A stretch of 10,254 bases of DNA from Lamprocystis purpurea (lineage in GTDB: Bacteria > Pseudomonadota > Gammaproteobacteria > Chromatiales > Chromatiaceae). Shown piece by piece: positions 1 to 7,777 of the stretch (its first letter is position 1; every line of letters starts with the position of its first letter). The stretch is taken from NCBI GenBank assembly GCA_020718945.1, contig DYRB01000076.1, positions 1 through 10,254 of the forward strand, read 5' to 3'. Position numbers and translations under genes: made by a program. The notes under the pieces are model-generated. The model did not search any database. It worked only from the letters and a program-made list of their open reading frames with translations, and was not told the DNA's origin.

Positions 1-1265
1 TGATGCGCAAGGTCTATCGGCGCTACTTCACCCTGGCCGGCAAGTTCTTCCCCAAGCTGGTGGGCGCCGAGGACTTCACCAAGGAGGTCCTGGACGACTG
101 GTACAGCTACTTCCACCAGTGCTCCCAATGTCGGCGCTGTTCGGTGTTCTGCCCTTACGGCATTGATACCGCGGAAATCTCCATGGCCGCCCGCGAGATC
201 ATGGACAGCATTGGTCTGGGTCAGAAGTACTGCAACGAGATCATTGCCAAGGTCTACAAGATCGGCAATAACCTCGGTCTGCCCGGTCCTGCCCTGGTCG
301 ATACCCTGGAGGGTCTTGAAGAGGACGTATACGACGACACCGGTGTACGGGTGCGCTATCCCATCGACAAGAAGGGTGTGGAAATCCTTCTGGTCACACC
401 CTCGGCCGACTTTTTCGCCGAGCCCCACGTAGACGGCCTGATCGGCTACGGCAAGGTCTTCCACGAGGCCGGGGTGAGCTGGACCTTCAGTTCCTATGCC
501 TCAGAGGCGGGCAACTTCGGCATGTTCATCGGCTCCTACGAGAACATGCGCCGGATTGCTCAGCGCATCCGTAAGGCGGCCCTGGACTTGGGGGTCAAGC
601 GCATCGTCTTTGGCGAGTGCGGCCATGCCTGGCGCGTCGCCTACAGCTTCCTCAACACCCTGGCCGGTCCCTGGGACTTCCTGGACCCGAAGTACCCGGT
701 GCCGCAGCATATCTGCGAGTTCACCAACGACCTGATCCAACAGGGGAAGCTGACCCTGGACAAGTCGCAGAACGACGACAAGGTCCTGACCCTTCACGAC
801 TCTTGCAACGTCGCACGGGCCTCGCGCATGGGCGATAAGCCCGGCGGTCAATTCGAGATCCCGCGGGAGATCATCAAGGCGGTTTGCAACAACTACTACG
901 ACATGGACGAAGAGACCATCAGGGATCGGACCTTCTGCTGCGGTGGTGGGGGCGGGCTGCTGACCGACGATTTGATGGAACTTCGCGTCAAGGGCGCCTT
1001 GCCCCGCATGACCGCCCTCAGCAATGTGATGGCCGAGAAGGGGGTCACGCACATGGCCGCCATGTGCGCCATCTGCAAGAGCCAATTCACCAAGGTCCTG
1101 CCCTTCTACGGCATGGACATGGAACAGATCGTTTGCGTCCACCAATTGGTCTCCAACGCCATTGTCCTGACCCCCGGGGATGACGATGAGGACCCGGACG
1201 ACGACGCGGCCGATGAGGACGATGACCTCGACGCTGACGCCGAAGGCGAAGACGACGAGGATTGA
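1..1265 (+). CDS. dsrK: DsrK, HdrD-like iron-sulfur subunit of DsrMKJOP (5' partial)
   Basis: Cytoplasmic catalytic subunit of the DsrMKJOP membrane complex. By family knowledge it resembles heterodisulfide reductase subunit D and is thought to act on the DsrC trisulfide/disulfide, passing electrons to or from DsrM. The first Met codon (position 3) is internal: the reading frame runs off the left edge (bases 1-2 end a split codon), and the family normally has another ferredoxin-type motif upstream of this point. Numbering from that Met, a CxxCxxCxxxCP cluster motif is at C40-C43-C46-C50. The two-part CCG domain for a non-cubane 4Fe-4S centre shows GEC at C206, DSC at C268, CCG at C312-C313 and CAIC at C355/C358. 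The last 28 residues (393-420) are a very acidic tail, 21 of them Asp or Glu. A 96-nt gap separates it from dsrL. Identity is very secure; only the N-terminus is missing. Confidence 0.96.
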   Translation, partial: MRKVYRRYFTLAGKFFPKLVGAEDFTKEVLDDWYSYFHQCSQCRRCSVFCPYGIDTAEISMAAREIMDSIGLGQKYCNEIIAKVYKIGNNLGLPGPALVDTLEGLEEDVYDDTGVRVRYPIDKKGVEILLVTPSADFFAEPHVDGLIGYGKVFHEAGVSWTFSSYASEAGNFGMFIGSYENMRRIAQRIRKAALDLGVKRIVFGECGHAWRVAYSFLNTLAGPWDFLDPKYPVPQHICEFTNDLIQQGKLTLDKSQNDDKVLTLHDSCNVARASRMGDKPGGQFEIPREIIKAVCNNYYDMDEETIRDRTFCCGGGGGLLTDDLMELRVKGALPRMTALSNVMAEKGVTHMAAMCAICKSQFTKVLPFYGMDMEQIVCVHQLVSNAIVLTPGDDDEDPDDDAADEDDDLDADAEGEDDED

Positions 1266-1348
1266 GCCTGCAACCCTATTGCGCCGACCGGCCGGGCCCA
1301 GCCCGACCAGCGGCAGATTCCATTCACCACATCGAGCGGTTTACCGGT

Positions 1349-1354
1349 AAGGAG
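1349..1354 (+). promoter_or_regulatory. Ribosome binding site deciding the dsrL start
   Basis: AAGGAG lies 7 nt before the ATG at 1362. It favours that ATG over the in-frame GTG at 1356, which would lie directly against the site and be too close for normal initiation. Confidence 0.8.
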
Positions 1355-1361
1355 AGTGACC

Positions 1362-3317
1362 ATGGCGACTCCCAGCGACTCCATCGACACCAAGCTTTCT
1401 TGGCGGCGCTATGCGGATGGCGACCACGAGTGGAAGGCCCTGACGCAGAAAATCTTCGTCCAGGACACCACCTACAAGTGCCCGACCTATGTTCACAAGA
1501 CGCCCCCCTGCCAGGGCAGTTGCCCCTCGGGCGAGGACATCCGCGGCTGGCTGGCCGTGGTGCGCCAGCAGGAACTGCCCCCGGCCGGCGTTGCCTGGCA
1601 GGAGTACGCCTTCCGCCGCTCCACGGATGCCAATCCCTTCCCGTCCATGATGGGCCGGGTCTGCCCCGCGCCCTGCCAGGACGGTTGTAACCGCAACGAG
1701 GTCGAGGACTTCGTCGGCATCAACTCGGTCGAGCAGTTCATCGGCGATACCGCCATTGCCAACGGCTATGGCTTCGTCGCCGGGCCGGATACCGGCAAGC
1801 GCGTGGCCATAGTCGGTGGTGGCCCCGCTGGCCTGGCCGCGGCCTACCAGTTGCGCCGCAAGGGTCACGCCTGCACCGTTTTCGAGGCCAACTCCGGCCT
1901 GGGCGGCATGTTCAAGTTCGGCATCCCCGGCTATCGCGTCCCCCGCGACAAGCTCGATGCCGAGATCCAGCGCATCATCGACATGGGCGTCGAGGTCAAG
2001 CTGAATACCCGGGTTGGTACCGACGTGACCGTAGAGTCCCTGGAGCAGGACTACGACGCCGTCCTCTGGGCCCTGGGCTGCCAGGCGGGCCGCGGCCTGC
2101 CCGTGCCGGGCTGGGCTGGGACCCCCAACTGCGTCTCCGGCGTTGCCTTCCTCAAGGCATTCAACGAGGGCCGCATGAAGGTCACCACCGACAAGGTGGT
2201 GTGCGTGGGCGGCGGCGATACCTCCATCGACGTGGTGTCCGTCTCCCGGCGCCTGGGCCATATCAAGACTATTCGCCCCAACGACCTGCCCGAGACCGTG
2301 GTCCACGACGGCTATGTCGCCCACGACTCGGCGGTGACCGCCGCCGCCGAGGGGGCCGAGGTCACCCTGACCTCGCTGTTCACCCGCGACAAGATGATGG
2401 CTGCCGAGCACGAGGTGCACGACGCCCTGTACGAAGGCGTGACCATACTGGACGGCGTCATGCCGCTTGAGGTCATCAAGGGCGACGACGGGCGTGCCAC
2501 CGGGCTGCGCGTGGCGGACTGCACCATGGCCGATGGGCGCCCCACCAAGGTCGAGGGCACCGAGCGGGTCCTGCCCGCCGACCTGATCGTCTCCGCCATC
2601 GGCCAGGGCGGCGACCTGACCGGCCTGGAGGCCCTGGACAACGGTCGTGGGCTGATCAACGCGGACAAGTTCTACCAGATCCCGGATCGGCCCGGCCACT
2701 TCGTCGCCGGCGACATCATCCGGCCGCACCTGTTGACCACCGCCATCGGCCAGGCTTCGGTCGCCGCCGACTCCATCGACGCCTATGTGCGTCACGCCGA
2801 GCACAAGCGCCGCCCCAAGGTCGATGTCCACCACTTCAGCGTGCTGGAGAAGATGCAGGAGGCCAACCTGGCCCCCGACGCATTCGACGCCAAGGCCGGT
2901 GACCAGCGTGGGACCTCCGACGGCAACTGGGCCATCCACAACTACGAGGACCGCTCCGGGGCCGAGGTGATTGCCCACGAGGAACTGTTCCTGGGCCATT
3001 TCAAGTTCCATGCCCGCAATCTGCGCAAGGAAGAGGTGCCGAGTGCCGAGGAGGTCCTGGGTCACTTCAAGGAGCGCGTCATCGGTCTGACCGAGGCCGA
3101 GGCGAAGGACGAGGCCAAGCGCTGCATGAGCTGCGGCATGTGCTTCGAGTGCGACAACTGCGTCATCTTCTGCCCCCAGACCGCGGTCTACCGGGTGGAC
3201 AAGAAGGAGCGCACCACCGGTCGTTATGTGGCCACCGATTACGCCAAGTGCATCGGCTGTCACATCTGTGCCGACGTCTGCCCCACCGGCTACATCAAGA
3301 TGGGGCTGGGCGAGTAG
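1362..3317 (+). CDS. dsrL: DsrL, NAD(P)H:acceptor iron-sulfur flavoprotein
   Basis: 651-residue cytoplasmic flavoprotein related to the glutamate synthase small subunit (GltD). In sulfur oxidisers DsrL binds DsrAB, moves electrons from sulfane-sulfur oxidation to NAD+, and is required for oxidation of stored sulfur. Seen in the sequence: N-terminal cysteines C40, C50, C54, C101, C105 and C109, fitting the GltD-type 4Fe-4S region. A Rossmann FAD motif GGGPAG is at 152-157, followed by an acidic residue at the end of the second strand (VFEA). The NAD(P)-binding motif GGGDTS is at 283-288. A C-terminal ferredoxin module has C588, C591, C594, C597, C600 and C604-P, then CIGCHICADVCP at 630-641. 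That C-terminal module separates DsrL from plain GltD. The start is ATG 1362, with AAGGAG 7 nt upstream. It lies between dsrK and dsrJ with gaps of 96 and 53 nt and no terminator seen, so co-transcription is expected. Confidence 0.96.
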   Translation: MATPSDSIDTKLSWRRYADGDHEWKALTQKIFVQDTTYKCPTYVHKTPPCQGSCPSGEDIRGWLAVVRQQELPPAGVAWQEYAFRRSTDANPFPSMMGRVCPAPCQDGCNRNEVEDFVGINSVEQFIGDTAIANGYGFVAGPDTGKRVAIVGGGPAGLAAAYQLRRKGHACTVFEANSGLGGMFKFGIPGYRVPRDKLDAEIQRIIDMGVEVKLNTRVGTDVTVESLEQDYDAVLWALGCQAGRGLPVPGWAGTPNCVSGVAFLKAFNEGRMKVTTDKVVCVGGGDTSIDVVSVSRRLGHIKTIRPNDLPETVVHDGYVAHDSAVTAAAEGAEVTLTSLFTRDKMMAAEHEVHDALYEGVTILDGVMPLEVIKGDDGRATGLRVADCTMADGRPTKVEGTERVLPADLIVSAIGQGGDLTGLEALDNGRGLINADKFYQIPDRPGHFVAGDIIRPHLLTTAIGQASVAADSIDAYVRHAEHKRRPKVDVHHFSVLEKMQEANLAPDAFDAKAGDQRGTSDGNWAIHNYEDRSGAEVIAHEELFLGHFKFHARNLRKEEVPSAEEVLGHFKERVIGLTEAEAKDEAKRCMSCGMCFECDNCVIFCPQTAVYRVDKKERTTGRYVATDYAKCIGCHICADVCPTGYIKMGLGE

Positions 3318-3370
3318 TCGCGGGCCGGGCTATCCGCCGGACTACCCGAAGAGATCAACTGGAGAAGCCG

Positions 3371-3841
3371 ATGGCAAACGCCGTTGTAAGAGGCTTGCTC
3401 GCGGTCGCTGGTCTGGCCTGGGCGCTTGGCGCCCAGCCGGCCGCGGCTGGCGAGAATTTCGTCGCCCCGGGCTCCAAGGCCGCCGGGCTGACGAGCTGTG
3501 TCGAGCCGACGGACTTCATGCGCCGCAATCACATGGAGGTGATCAAGCACCAGCGCCACACCGTGGTGCACAAGGGCATCCGTGACAGCAAACACACCCT
3601 GGCCGGCTGTATCGCCTGCCATGTGGCGCCGGGGCCGGACCAGAAGCCGGTGTCGGTCTATGCCGAGGGTCAGTTCTGCCAGCGCTGCCATGCCTACACG
3701 GCGGTGGACGTGAACTGCTTCGGCTGTCATGCCACGGTGCCCACGCCGCCTGCGGCGGGTACGGCTGCCGCCGGGGACTTAGGGGCGGGTCTAGTGCAGG
3801 TCCCCGACCACGGCGTAACGGCGGGAGGCGAAAGACCATGA
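3371..3841 (+). CDS. dsrJ: DsrJ, periplasmic triheme cytochrome c
   Basis: 156-residue cytochrome c of the DsrMKJOP complex, exported by Sec. An N-terminal hydrophobic segment (about 4-25, ending in AAAG) is a signal peptide or uncleaved anchor. There are three CxxCH heme-attachment sites: C80-C83-H84, C103-C106-H107 and C116-C119-H120. Apart from those, one cysteine (C43, in TSCVEPTDFMRRNH) and several His and Met residues (H54, M55, H60, H63, H67) are candidate distal ligands. The A. vinosum homologue is known for an unusual His/Cys-ligated heme, and C43 occupies the comparable stretch. The segment after the last heme (121-156) is rich in Ala, Gly and Pro. The start is ATG 3371 with GGAG at 3361-3364, 6 nt upstream; a longer upstream extension in this frame overlaps dsrL and is not real. 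The stop overlaps the dsrO start as ATGA, suggesting translational coupling. Confidence 0.95.
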   Translation: MANAVVRGLLAVAGLAWALGAQPAAAGENFVAPGSKAAGLTSCVEPTDFMRRNHMEVIKHQRHTVVHKGIRDSKHTLAGCIACHVAPGPDQKPVSVYAEGQFCQRCHAYTAVDVNCFGCHATVPTPPAAGTAAAGDLGAGLVQVPDHGVTAGGERP

Positions 3842-4611
3842 CCCAAGAACACGACAAGGTCGACGGCGGGCGCCGTAGCTTCATCGGCGCCGCGGCCGGA
3901 CTAACCGCGGCCACCGTGGCCCCGGGCCTGATCCTGCACACCGTCGAGGCTGCACCGCGCTCCGAGGCGGTTACGGACAAGGTGCGTTGGGGGATGCTCA
4001 TCGACACGGCCAAGTGTGCCGACGGCTGCTCTGCCTGTGTCGATGCTTGCGACAAGGAGAACGGACTGGACCTTCAGGTCAAGCCCCACGGTGCGTCCGA
4101 GGCCATGTGGGACCGCCAGCGGGCGGTGTGGATTCGCAAGGTCCAGGTCCAGGACAACCTGACCGGGCGGGTGACCAACCTGCCCATGCTTTGCCAGCAC
4201 TGCGAGCGCCCGCCCTGCGTGGATGTCTGCCCCACAGGGGCCTCGTTCAAGCGGGCCGACGGCATCGTCATGGTGGATCGTCACACCTGCATCGGCTGCC
4301 GCTACTGCATGATGGCCTGTCCTTACAAGGCGCGGTCGTTCATCCACCAGGTGGTGGAGGAAAAACTGACCGCCACGCCCCGGGGCAAGGGGTGCGTAGA
4401 GAGTTGCAACCTGTGTGTGCAGCGGCGGGACAACGGCGAGACGTCCACCGCCTGTGCCGATGCCTGCGCAGCGGCCGGGCACCACGCCATCCTGTTCGGT
4501 GACCTCAAAGATCCCAATGGAGCCCTAAGCAAGGCCCTGGCAAGTGCTGCGAGTCGGCAGGTCCGAGAGGATCTGAACCTCAACACCGGCGTTCGATATT
4601 CGAGCCTCTGA
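3838..4611 (+). CDS. dsrO: DsrO, Tat-exported periplasmic ferredoxin-like subunit
   Basis: 257-residue iron-sulfur protein of the NrfC/HmeA kind and electron-transfer partner of DsrP and DsrJ on the periplasmic side. The N-terminus carries a twin-arginine signal: GRRSFIG with R12-R13, then a hydrophobic Ala-rich stretch to about residue 39. Seventeen cysteines form four ferredoxin-type groups: C60-C64-C67-C71; C119-C122-C127-C131 followed by Pro; C151-C154-C157-C161 followed by Pro; and C186/C190-C193 with C206-C210. That is enough for up to four 4Fe-4S clusters, though the last group is spaced irregularly and could hold a cluster differently. The start ATG overlaps the dsrJ stop by 4 nt and has GGGAGG at 3823-3828, 9 nt upstream. 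dsrP follows after 20 nt. Confidence 0.95.
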   Translation: MTQEHDKVDGGRRSFIGAAAGLTAATVAPGLILHTVEAAPRSEAVTDKVRWGMLIDTAKCADGCSACVDACDKENGLDLQVKPHGASEAMWDRQRAVWIRKVQVQDNLTGRVTNLPMLCQHCERPPCVDVCPTGASFKRADGIVMVDRHTCIGCRYCMMACPYKARSFIHQVVEEKLTATPRGKGCVESCNLCVQRRDNGETSTACADACAAAGHHAILFGDLKDPNGALSKALASAASRQVREDLNLNTGVRYSSL

Positions 4612-4631
4612 GCCGTCGCGGGAGACCTGTC

Positions 4632-5852
4632 ATGAAAAGAATCGTCTATCGCGAGTGGCGCATCCAGCCCGAGCGCTACTGGGGGCTGTTGGCCATCCTG
4701 GGCGCCGTGGCCGGCATCGCCGGCCTGGCCGTCCTGTTCATGGAGCACGAGGGCCACTGGGTCACTGGGATGACCAACGAGGTGGTGTGGGGCATGCCCC
4801 ATGTCTTCGCCGTGTTCCTCATTGTGGCCGCCTCCGGGGCCCTCAACGTGGCCTCCATCGGGACAGTGTTCGGGCGCACTGCCTACAAGCCCCTGGGGCG
4901 CCTGTCTGGGCTCTTGGCTCTGGCCCTGCTGATCGGCGGGCTGCTGGTCCTGGTCCTGGACCTGGGCCGGCCGGAGCGACTGATCGTGGCCGCGACGACC
5001 TACAACTTCCGCTCCATCTTCGCTTGGAACATCTATCTCTACACGGGCTTTGTCGTCATCGTCGTCGCCTACCTGTGGGCCCTGGCCGACCGTAAGGGCG
5101 GCCCCTACAGCAAGACGGTGGGGTATGCCGCCTTCGTCTGGCGCCTCCTGCTCACCATGGGTACCGGCTCCATCTTCGGCTTCATCGTCGCCCGGCAGGC
5201 CTATGACACGGCCATACTGCCGCCCATGTTCATCATCATGTCCTTCGCCTATGGGCTGGCAGTATTCATCCTGGTGCTGATGTTCGCCTACGACCAGGAC
5301 AAGCGCCCGCTGGGCGATGTCATGCTCGGCAAGCTCAAGAACCTGTTGGGTGTGTTCATCGCGGCCGTGCTGCTCATGACCCTGATGTATCACCTCACCA
5401 AGCTCTACGGGGCCAAGAACCTGGGGGTGGAGTCCTTCATCCTGGTCAACGGCGGCATTTACACGGCCCTGTTCTGGGTGGGCTGGGTCTTGGTCGGTTG
5501 CCTGGCACCGCTGGGCATCGTCTACCACCCGGTGCTGGGCAAGGACCGCAACTGGATCGCCGCGGCCGCGGCCATGGTGATCCTGGGGGGCTTTGCCGCC
5601 GTGTACGTCATCATCATCGGCGGTCAGTCCTTCCCGTTGCAGATGTTCCCCGGTAGTACCATCCTCGCCTCGGGCTTCCACGACGGCGTCAACGGCGTGC
5701 CGGCCTCCTACGTCCCGTCCATCCCCGAGATCCTGCTCGGTCTGGGTGGCGTTTCTGTGGCCTTGATCATCACGGCCGTCGGGGTGCGCGTGCTACAGTT
5801 CCTGCCGGAGTCCCTGGCAGATCCAGTGGTGGACCCGCACCTCGCGACCTGA
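4632..5852 (+). CDS. dsrP: DsrP, NrfD/PsrC-family membrane subunit
   Basis: 406-residue integral membrane protein of the NrfD/HmeB family. In DsrMKJOP it exchanges electrons between the quinone pool and the DsrO/DsrJ branch. About ten hydrophobic helices can be read: roughly 17-37, 52-78, 91-112, 129-152, 163-187, 195-219, 236-258, 270-298, 308-331 and 366-388. The family-typical LDLGRPER segment is at 109-116, at the end of helix 3. No cysteine cluster motif is present, as expected. GGGAG at 4620-4624 lies 7 nt before the ATG. It is followed by 106 nt that contain a strong terminator-like hairpin before dsrN. Confidence 0.95.
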   Translation: MKRIVYREWRIQPERYWGLLAILGAVAGIAGLAVLFMEHEGHWVTGMTNEVVWGMPHVFAVFLIVAASGALNVASIGTVFGRTAYKPLGRLSGLLALALLIGGLLVLVLDLGRPERLIVAATTYNFRSIFAWNIYLYTGFVVIVVAYLWALADRKGGPYSKTVGYAAFVWRLLLTMGTGSIFGFIVARQAYDTAILPPMFIIMSFAYGLAVFILVLMFAYDQDKRPLGDVMLGKLKNLLGVFIAAVLLMTLMYHLTKLYGAKNLGVESFILVNGGIYTALFWVGWVLVGCLAPLGIVYHPVLGKDRNWIAAAAAMVILGGFAAVYVIIIGGQSFPLQMFPGSTILASGFHDGVNGVPASYVPSIPEILLGLGGVSVALIITAVGVRVLQFLPESLADPVVDPHLAT

Positions 5853-5898
5853 GGGCTGGTCCCCGGCCTGACCGGCCGGATGCGGGGTTCCGAATGGT

Positions 5899-5934
5899 GG
5901 GCCGGTGCCGCAAGGCACCGGCCCGGTGTTTTTT
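5899..5934 (+). terminator. Intrinsic terminator-like hairpin between dsrP and dsrN
   Basis: A perfect 11-bp GC-rich stem (5899-5909 with 5914-5924) is closed by a GCAA tetraloop. After GGTG comes a run of six T (5929-5934). The reverse strand has no T-run, so it would act on plus-strand transcripts only. A second, shorter stem (CCGGCC 5863-5868 with GGCCGG 5874-5879) lies just after the dsrP stop and has no T-run. The four-base gap between stem and T-run makes it less than ideal. It may give partial termination, protect the 3' end of the upstream mRNA, or both. Confidence 0.65.
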
Positions 5935-5958
5935 GTCCCCACCCAGGGGCCCAGTGCC

Positions 5959-7338
5959 ATGGCCCATCTGTACATATCCGCTGCCCACAAGACCTCCGGA
6001 AAGACCACGATCTCCATCGGCCTGTGCCGCGAAATGCGGCGCCGCGGGCTGGCCGTGCAGCCGTTCAAGAAGGGCCCTGACTACATCGACCCCCTGTGGC
6101 TCAGCCAGGCGGCGGGTAACCCCTGCCTGAATCTCGATTTCCATACCATGTCCCGGGAGGAGATCCGCGAGTCCTTCGCCACGGAGATGGTCGGGGCTGG
6201 CGTTGGGCTGATCGAGGGTAACGTCGGGCTGTTCGACGCCGTGGACCTCTATGGCAGCAACAGCAACGCCGAGCTGGCCAAGGACCTCAAGGCCCCGGTG
6301 GTCCTGGTCATAGACGCCGAGGGTATGACCCGGGGTGTGGCCCCGCTGCTGCTCGGCTACCAGGCCTTCGACCCGACCCTGAATATCGCTGGGGTCATCC
6401 TCAACCGTGTCGGCGGTGCCCGCCACGAGACCAACCTGCGCCGGGTGGTGGAGCACTACACCGACCTGCCGGTTCTGGGGCTGGTCTATCGCCAGCCTGA
6501 GATCGAGATCGTCCAGCGCCACCTGGGCCTCATGCCGAGCAACGAGGAGGACGGGGCGGAGGCCCACATCGAGCGCATCCGCGCCCAGGTGGCCGAGCAG
6601 ACCGACGTGGACCGCATCCTGGCCATAGCCGCGGCGGCCCCCCAGTTGCCGGTCCCCGGCCCATCGCTGGTGATCGTCGGCGGCGCCCAGCCAAGGGTGC
6701 GCATCGCCGTGGCGCGTGACCAGGCCTTTGGCTTCTACTATCCGGACGACCTGCGCGCCCTGGTCCGCGAGGGGGCGGAGCTGGTGCCGTTCAGCCCCTG
6801 CCGGGACCGGGCCCTGCCTCGGGTGGACGGGCTCTTCATCGGTGGCGGCTTCCCCGAGGCACGCATGCGCGAGTTGGAGGCCAATGACCTGATGCGCGCC
6901 TCCATCGCCGACTTCATCGAGTCCGGCGGTCCCGCCTACGTCGAGTGCGGCGGCTTGATGTACCTGGCACGTCGCATCATCTGGGGGGACGAGAGCCATG
7001 CCATGTGCGGCGTGCTCAAGGCCGACGTGGCCATGCACCGCCGCCCCCAGGGCCGCGGCTACATCACGCTGCGGGAGACCGCCGACTCCCCCTGGCCTAG
7101 GGCCGGAACCGCCCCAGGGGACATCAAGGGTCATGAATTCCACCACTCCGCCCTAGTCACCCCCCACCCGGACTGGGTCTATGCGTATCAGGTGGTGCGG
7201 GGGACCGGGATCGACGGGTCCCATGACGGCATAGTCCACAAGAACCTGCTGGCCAGCTATTGCCACCTGCGCAGCGTGGGTGGAAACCGCTGGACCAGCC
7301 GCTTCCTCGCCCATGTGCGGGCCTGCCGCCGGCTCTGA
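5959..7338 (+). CDS. dsrN: DsrN, glutamine-dependent siroheme amidase (CbiA/CobB family)
   Basis: 459-residue homologue of cobyrinic acid a,c-diamide synthase. In A. vinosum DsrN is linked to conversion of siroheme to siro(haem)amide, the DsrAB cofactor. The N-terminal ATP-dependent synthetase domain has a P-loop-like SAAHKTSGKTT at 7-17, the segment KKGPDYIDP at 37-45 and EGNVGLFDAVD at 86-96. The C-terminal class I glutaminase domain has GLFIGGGFPE at 291-300, the nucleophile C330 in YVECGGLMYL, GHEFHHS at 391-397, and ASYCHL with H436, the likely catalytic His. The ATG at 5959 is preferred, with AGGGG at 5945-5949, 9 nt upstream. The in-frame GTG at 5905 would put the terminator hairpin inside the coding region. 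Cobyrinate synthesis is the alternative role, but operon position strongly favours DsrN. Confidence 0.94.
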   Translation: MAHLYISAAHKTSGKTTISIGLCREMRRRGLAVQPFKKGPDYIDPLWLSQAAGNPCLNLDFHTMSREEIRESFATEMVGAGVGLIEGNVGLFDAVDLYGSNSNAELAKDLKAPVVLVIDAEGMTRGVAPLLLGYQAFDPTLNIAGVILNRVGGARHETNLRRVVEHYTDLPVLGLVYRQPEIEIVQRHLGLMPSNEEDGAEAHIERIRAQVAEQTDVDRILAIAAAAPQLPVPGPSLVIVGGAQPRVRIAVARDQAFGFYYPDDLRALVREGAELVPFSPCRDRALPRVDGLFIGGGFPEARMRELEANDLMRASIADFIESGGPAYVECGGLMYLARRIIWGDESHAMCGVLKADVAMHRRPQGRGYITLRETADSPWPRAGTAPGDIKGHEFHHSALVTPHPDWVYAYQVVRGTGIDGSHDGIVHKNLLASYCHLRSVGGNRWTSRFLAHVRACRRL

Positions 7339-7409
7339 GGGACCCGCGCCACACCCCGCCTGGGTTAGAATGACGGGCAATCACCGCAGTGCAAGAGGAC
7401 CTTTCAGGC

Positions 7410-7727
7410 ATGTTCAAAGTCACACCGGCAGCGGCGGAGCAGATCGACAAGGCGGCCCAGCAGGGCGGCACCGCGGGGCTCTCCCTGAGGCTGGCGGCCT
7501 CCCAGGCGGCGGACGGGACCATCAGCTATCGCATGGGTTTCGACGAGGCGACCGGAGACGACATCCGTCAGCGCTGCGACGGCGTGGACGTGGTCATGGC
7601 CCCTGAGTACATCCCCCTGTTGGACCAGGCGACCCTGGATTTCGTCGAGATGGAACCTGGGCAGATCAACTTCATCTTCCTCAATCCCAAGGACCCGAAC
7701 TTCGTCCCCCCGGAGCAGGGGAACTAG
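7410..7727 (+). CDS. dsrR: DsrR, A-type (IscA-like) protein lacking cluster cysteines
   Basis: 105-residue small cytoplasmic protein. It has the size and fold pattern of A-type iron-sulfur carriers: it opens with MFKVTPAAAEQIDKAA and contains a central RLAAS strand and a YRMGFDEA segment. It lacks the three conserved IscA cysteines. Its only Cys (in RQRCDGVD, residue 57) is outside the usual motif, and the C-terminus ends FLNPKDPNFVPPEQGN with no CGCG. This is the known trait of A. vinosum DsrR, which therefore does not carry clusters in the IscA manner and has been linked to post-transcriptional control or efficiency of dsr expression. The ATG at 7410 with AAGAGGA at 7393-7399 is chosen; the in-frame GTG at 7389 would add seven residues not expected in the family. 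It lies 71 nt after dsrN. Confidence 0.92.
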   Translation: MFKVTPAAAEQIDKAAQQGGTAGLSLRLAASQAADGTISYRMGFDEATGDDIRQRCDGVDVVMAPEYIPLLDQATLDFVEMEPGQINFIFLNPKDPNFVPPEQGN

Positions 7728-7777
7728 GCTCGGCCAGCGATAGCTTTCCGCCAACCTCGATCTGGAAAGACGATCAG

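Noticed and set aside
1291..1307. Small inverted repeat in the dsrK-dsrL gap
   Set aside because: Only about five consecutive pairs, no T-run, and expected by chance in GC-rich DNA.
1341..3263. Long minus-strand open frame of 640 codons opposite dsrL
   Set aside because: It is antisense to a clearly coding gene. Long antisense frames arise from third-position GC bias, and the product is low-complexity Gly/Ala/His/Val without any family motif.
3140..3370. Upstream extension of the dsrJ frame into dsrL
   Set aside because: It overlaps the ferredoxin module of DsrL in another frame. The true dsrJ start at 3371 has a ribosome site and begins a signal peptide.
5770..7146. Long minus-strand frame opposite dsrN
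   Set aside because: Same composition artefact: it lies opposite well-supported dsrP and dsrN coding sequence and has no recognisable protein features.
7366..7371. TAGAAT as a -10 box for a dsrR promoter
   Set aside because: There is no -35-like hexamer at a suitable distance, and the 71-nt gap fits simple co-transcription from dsrN.
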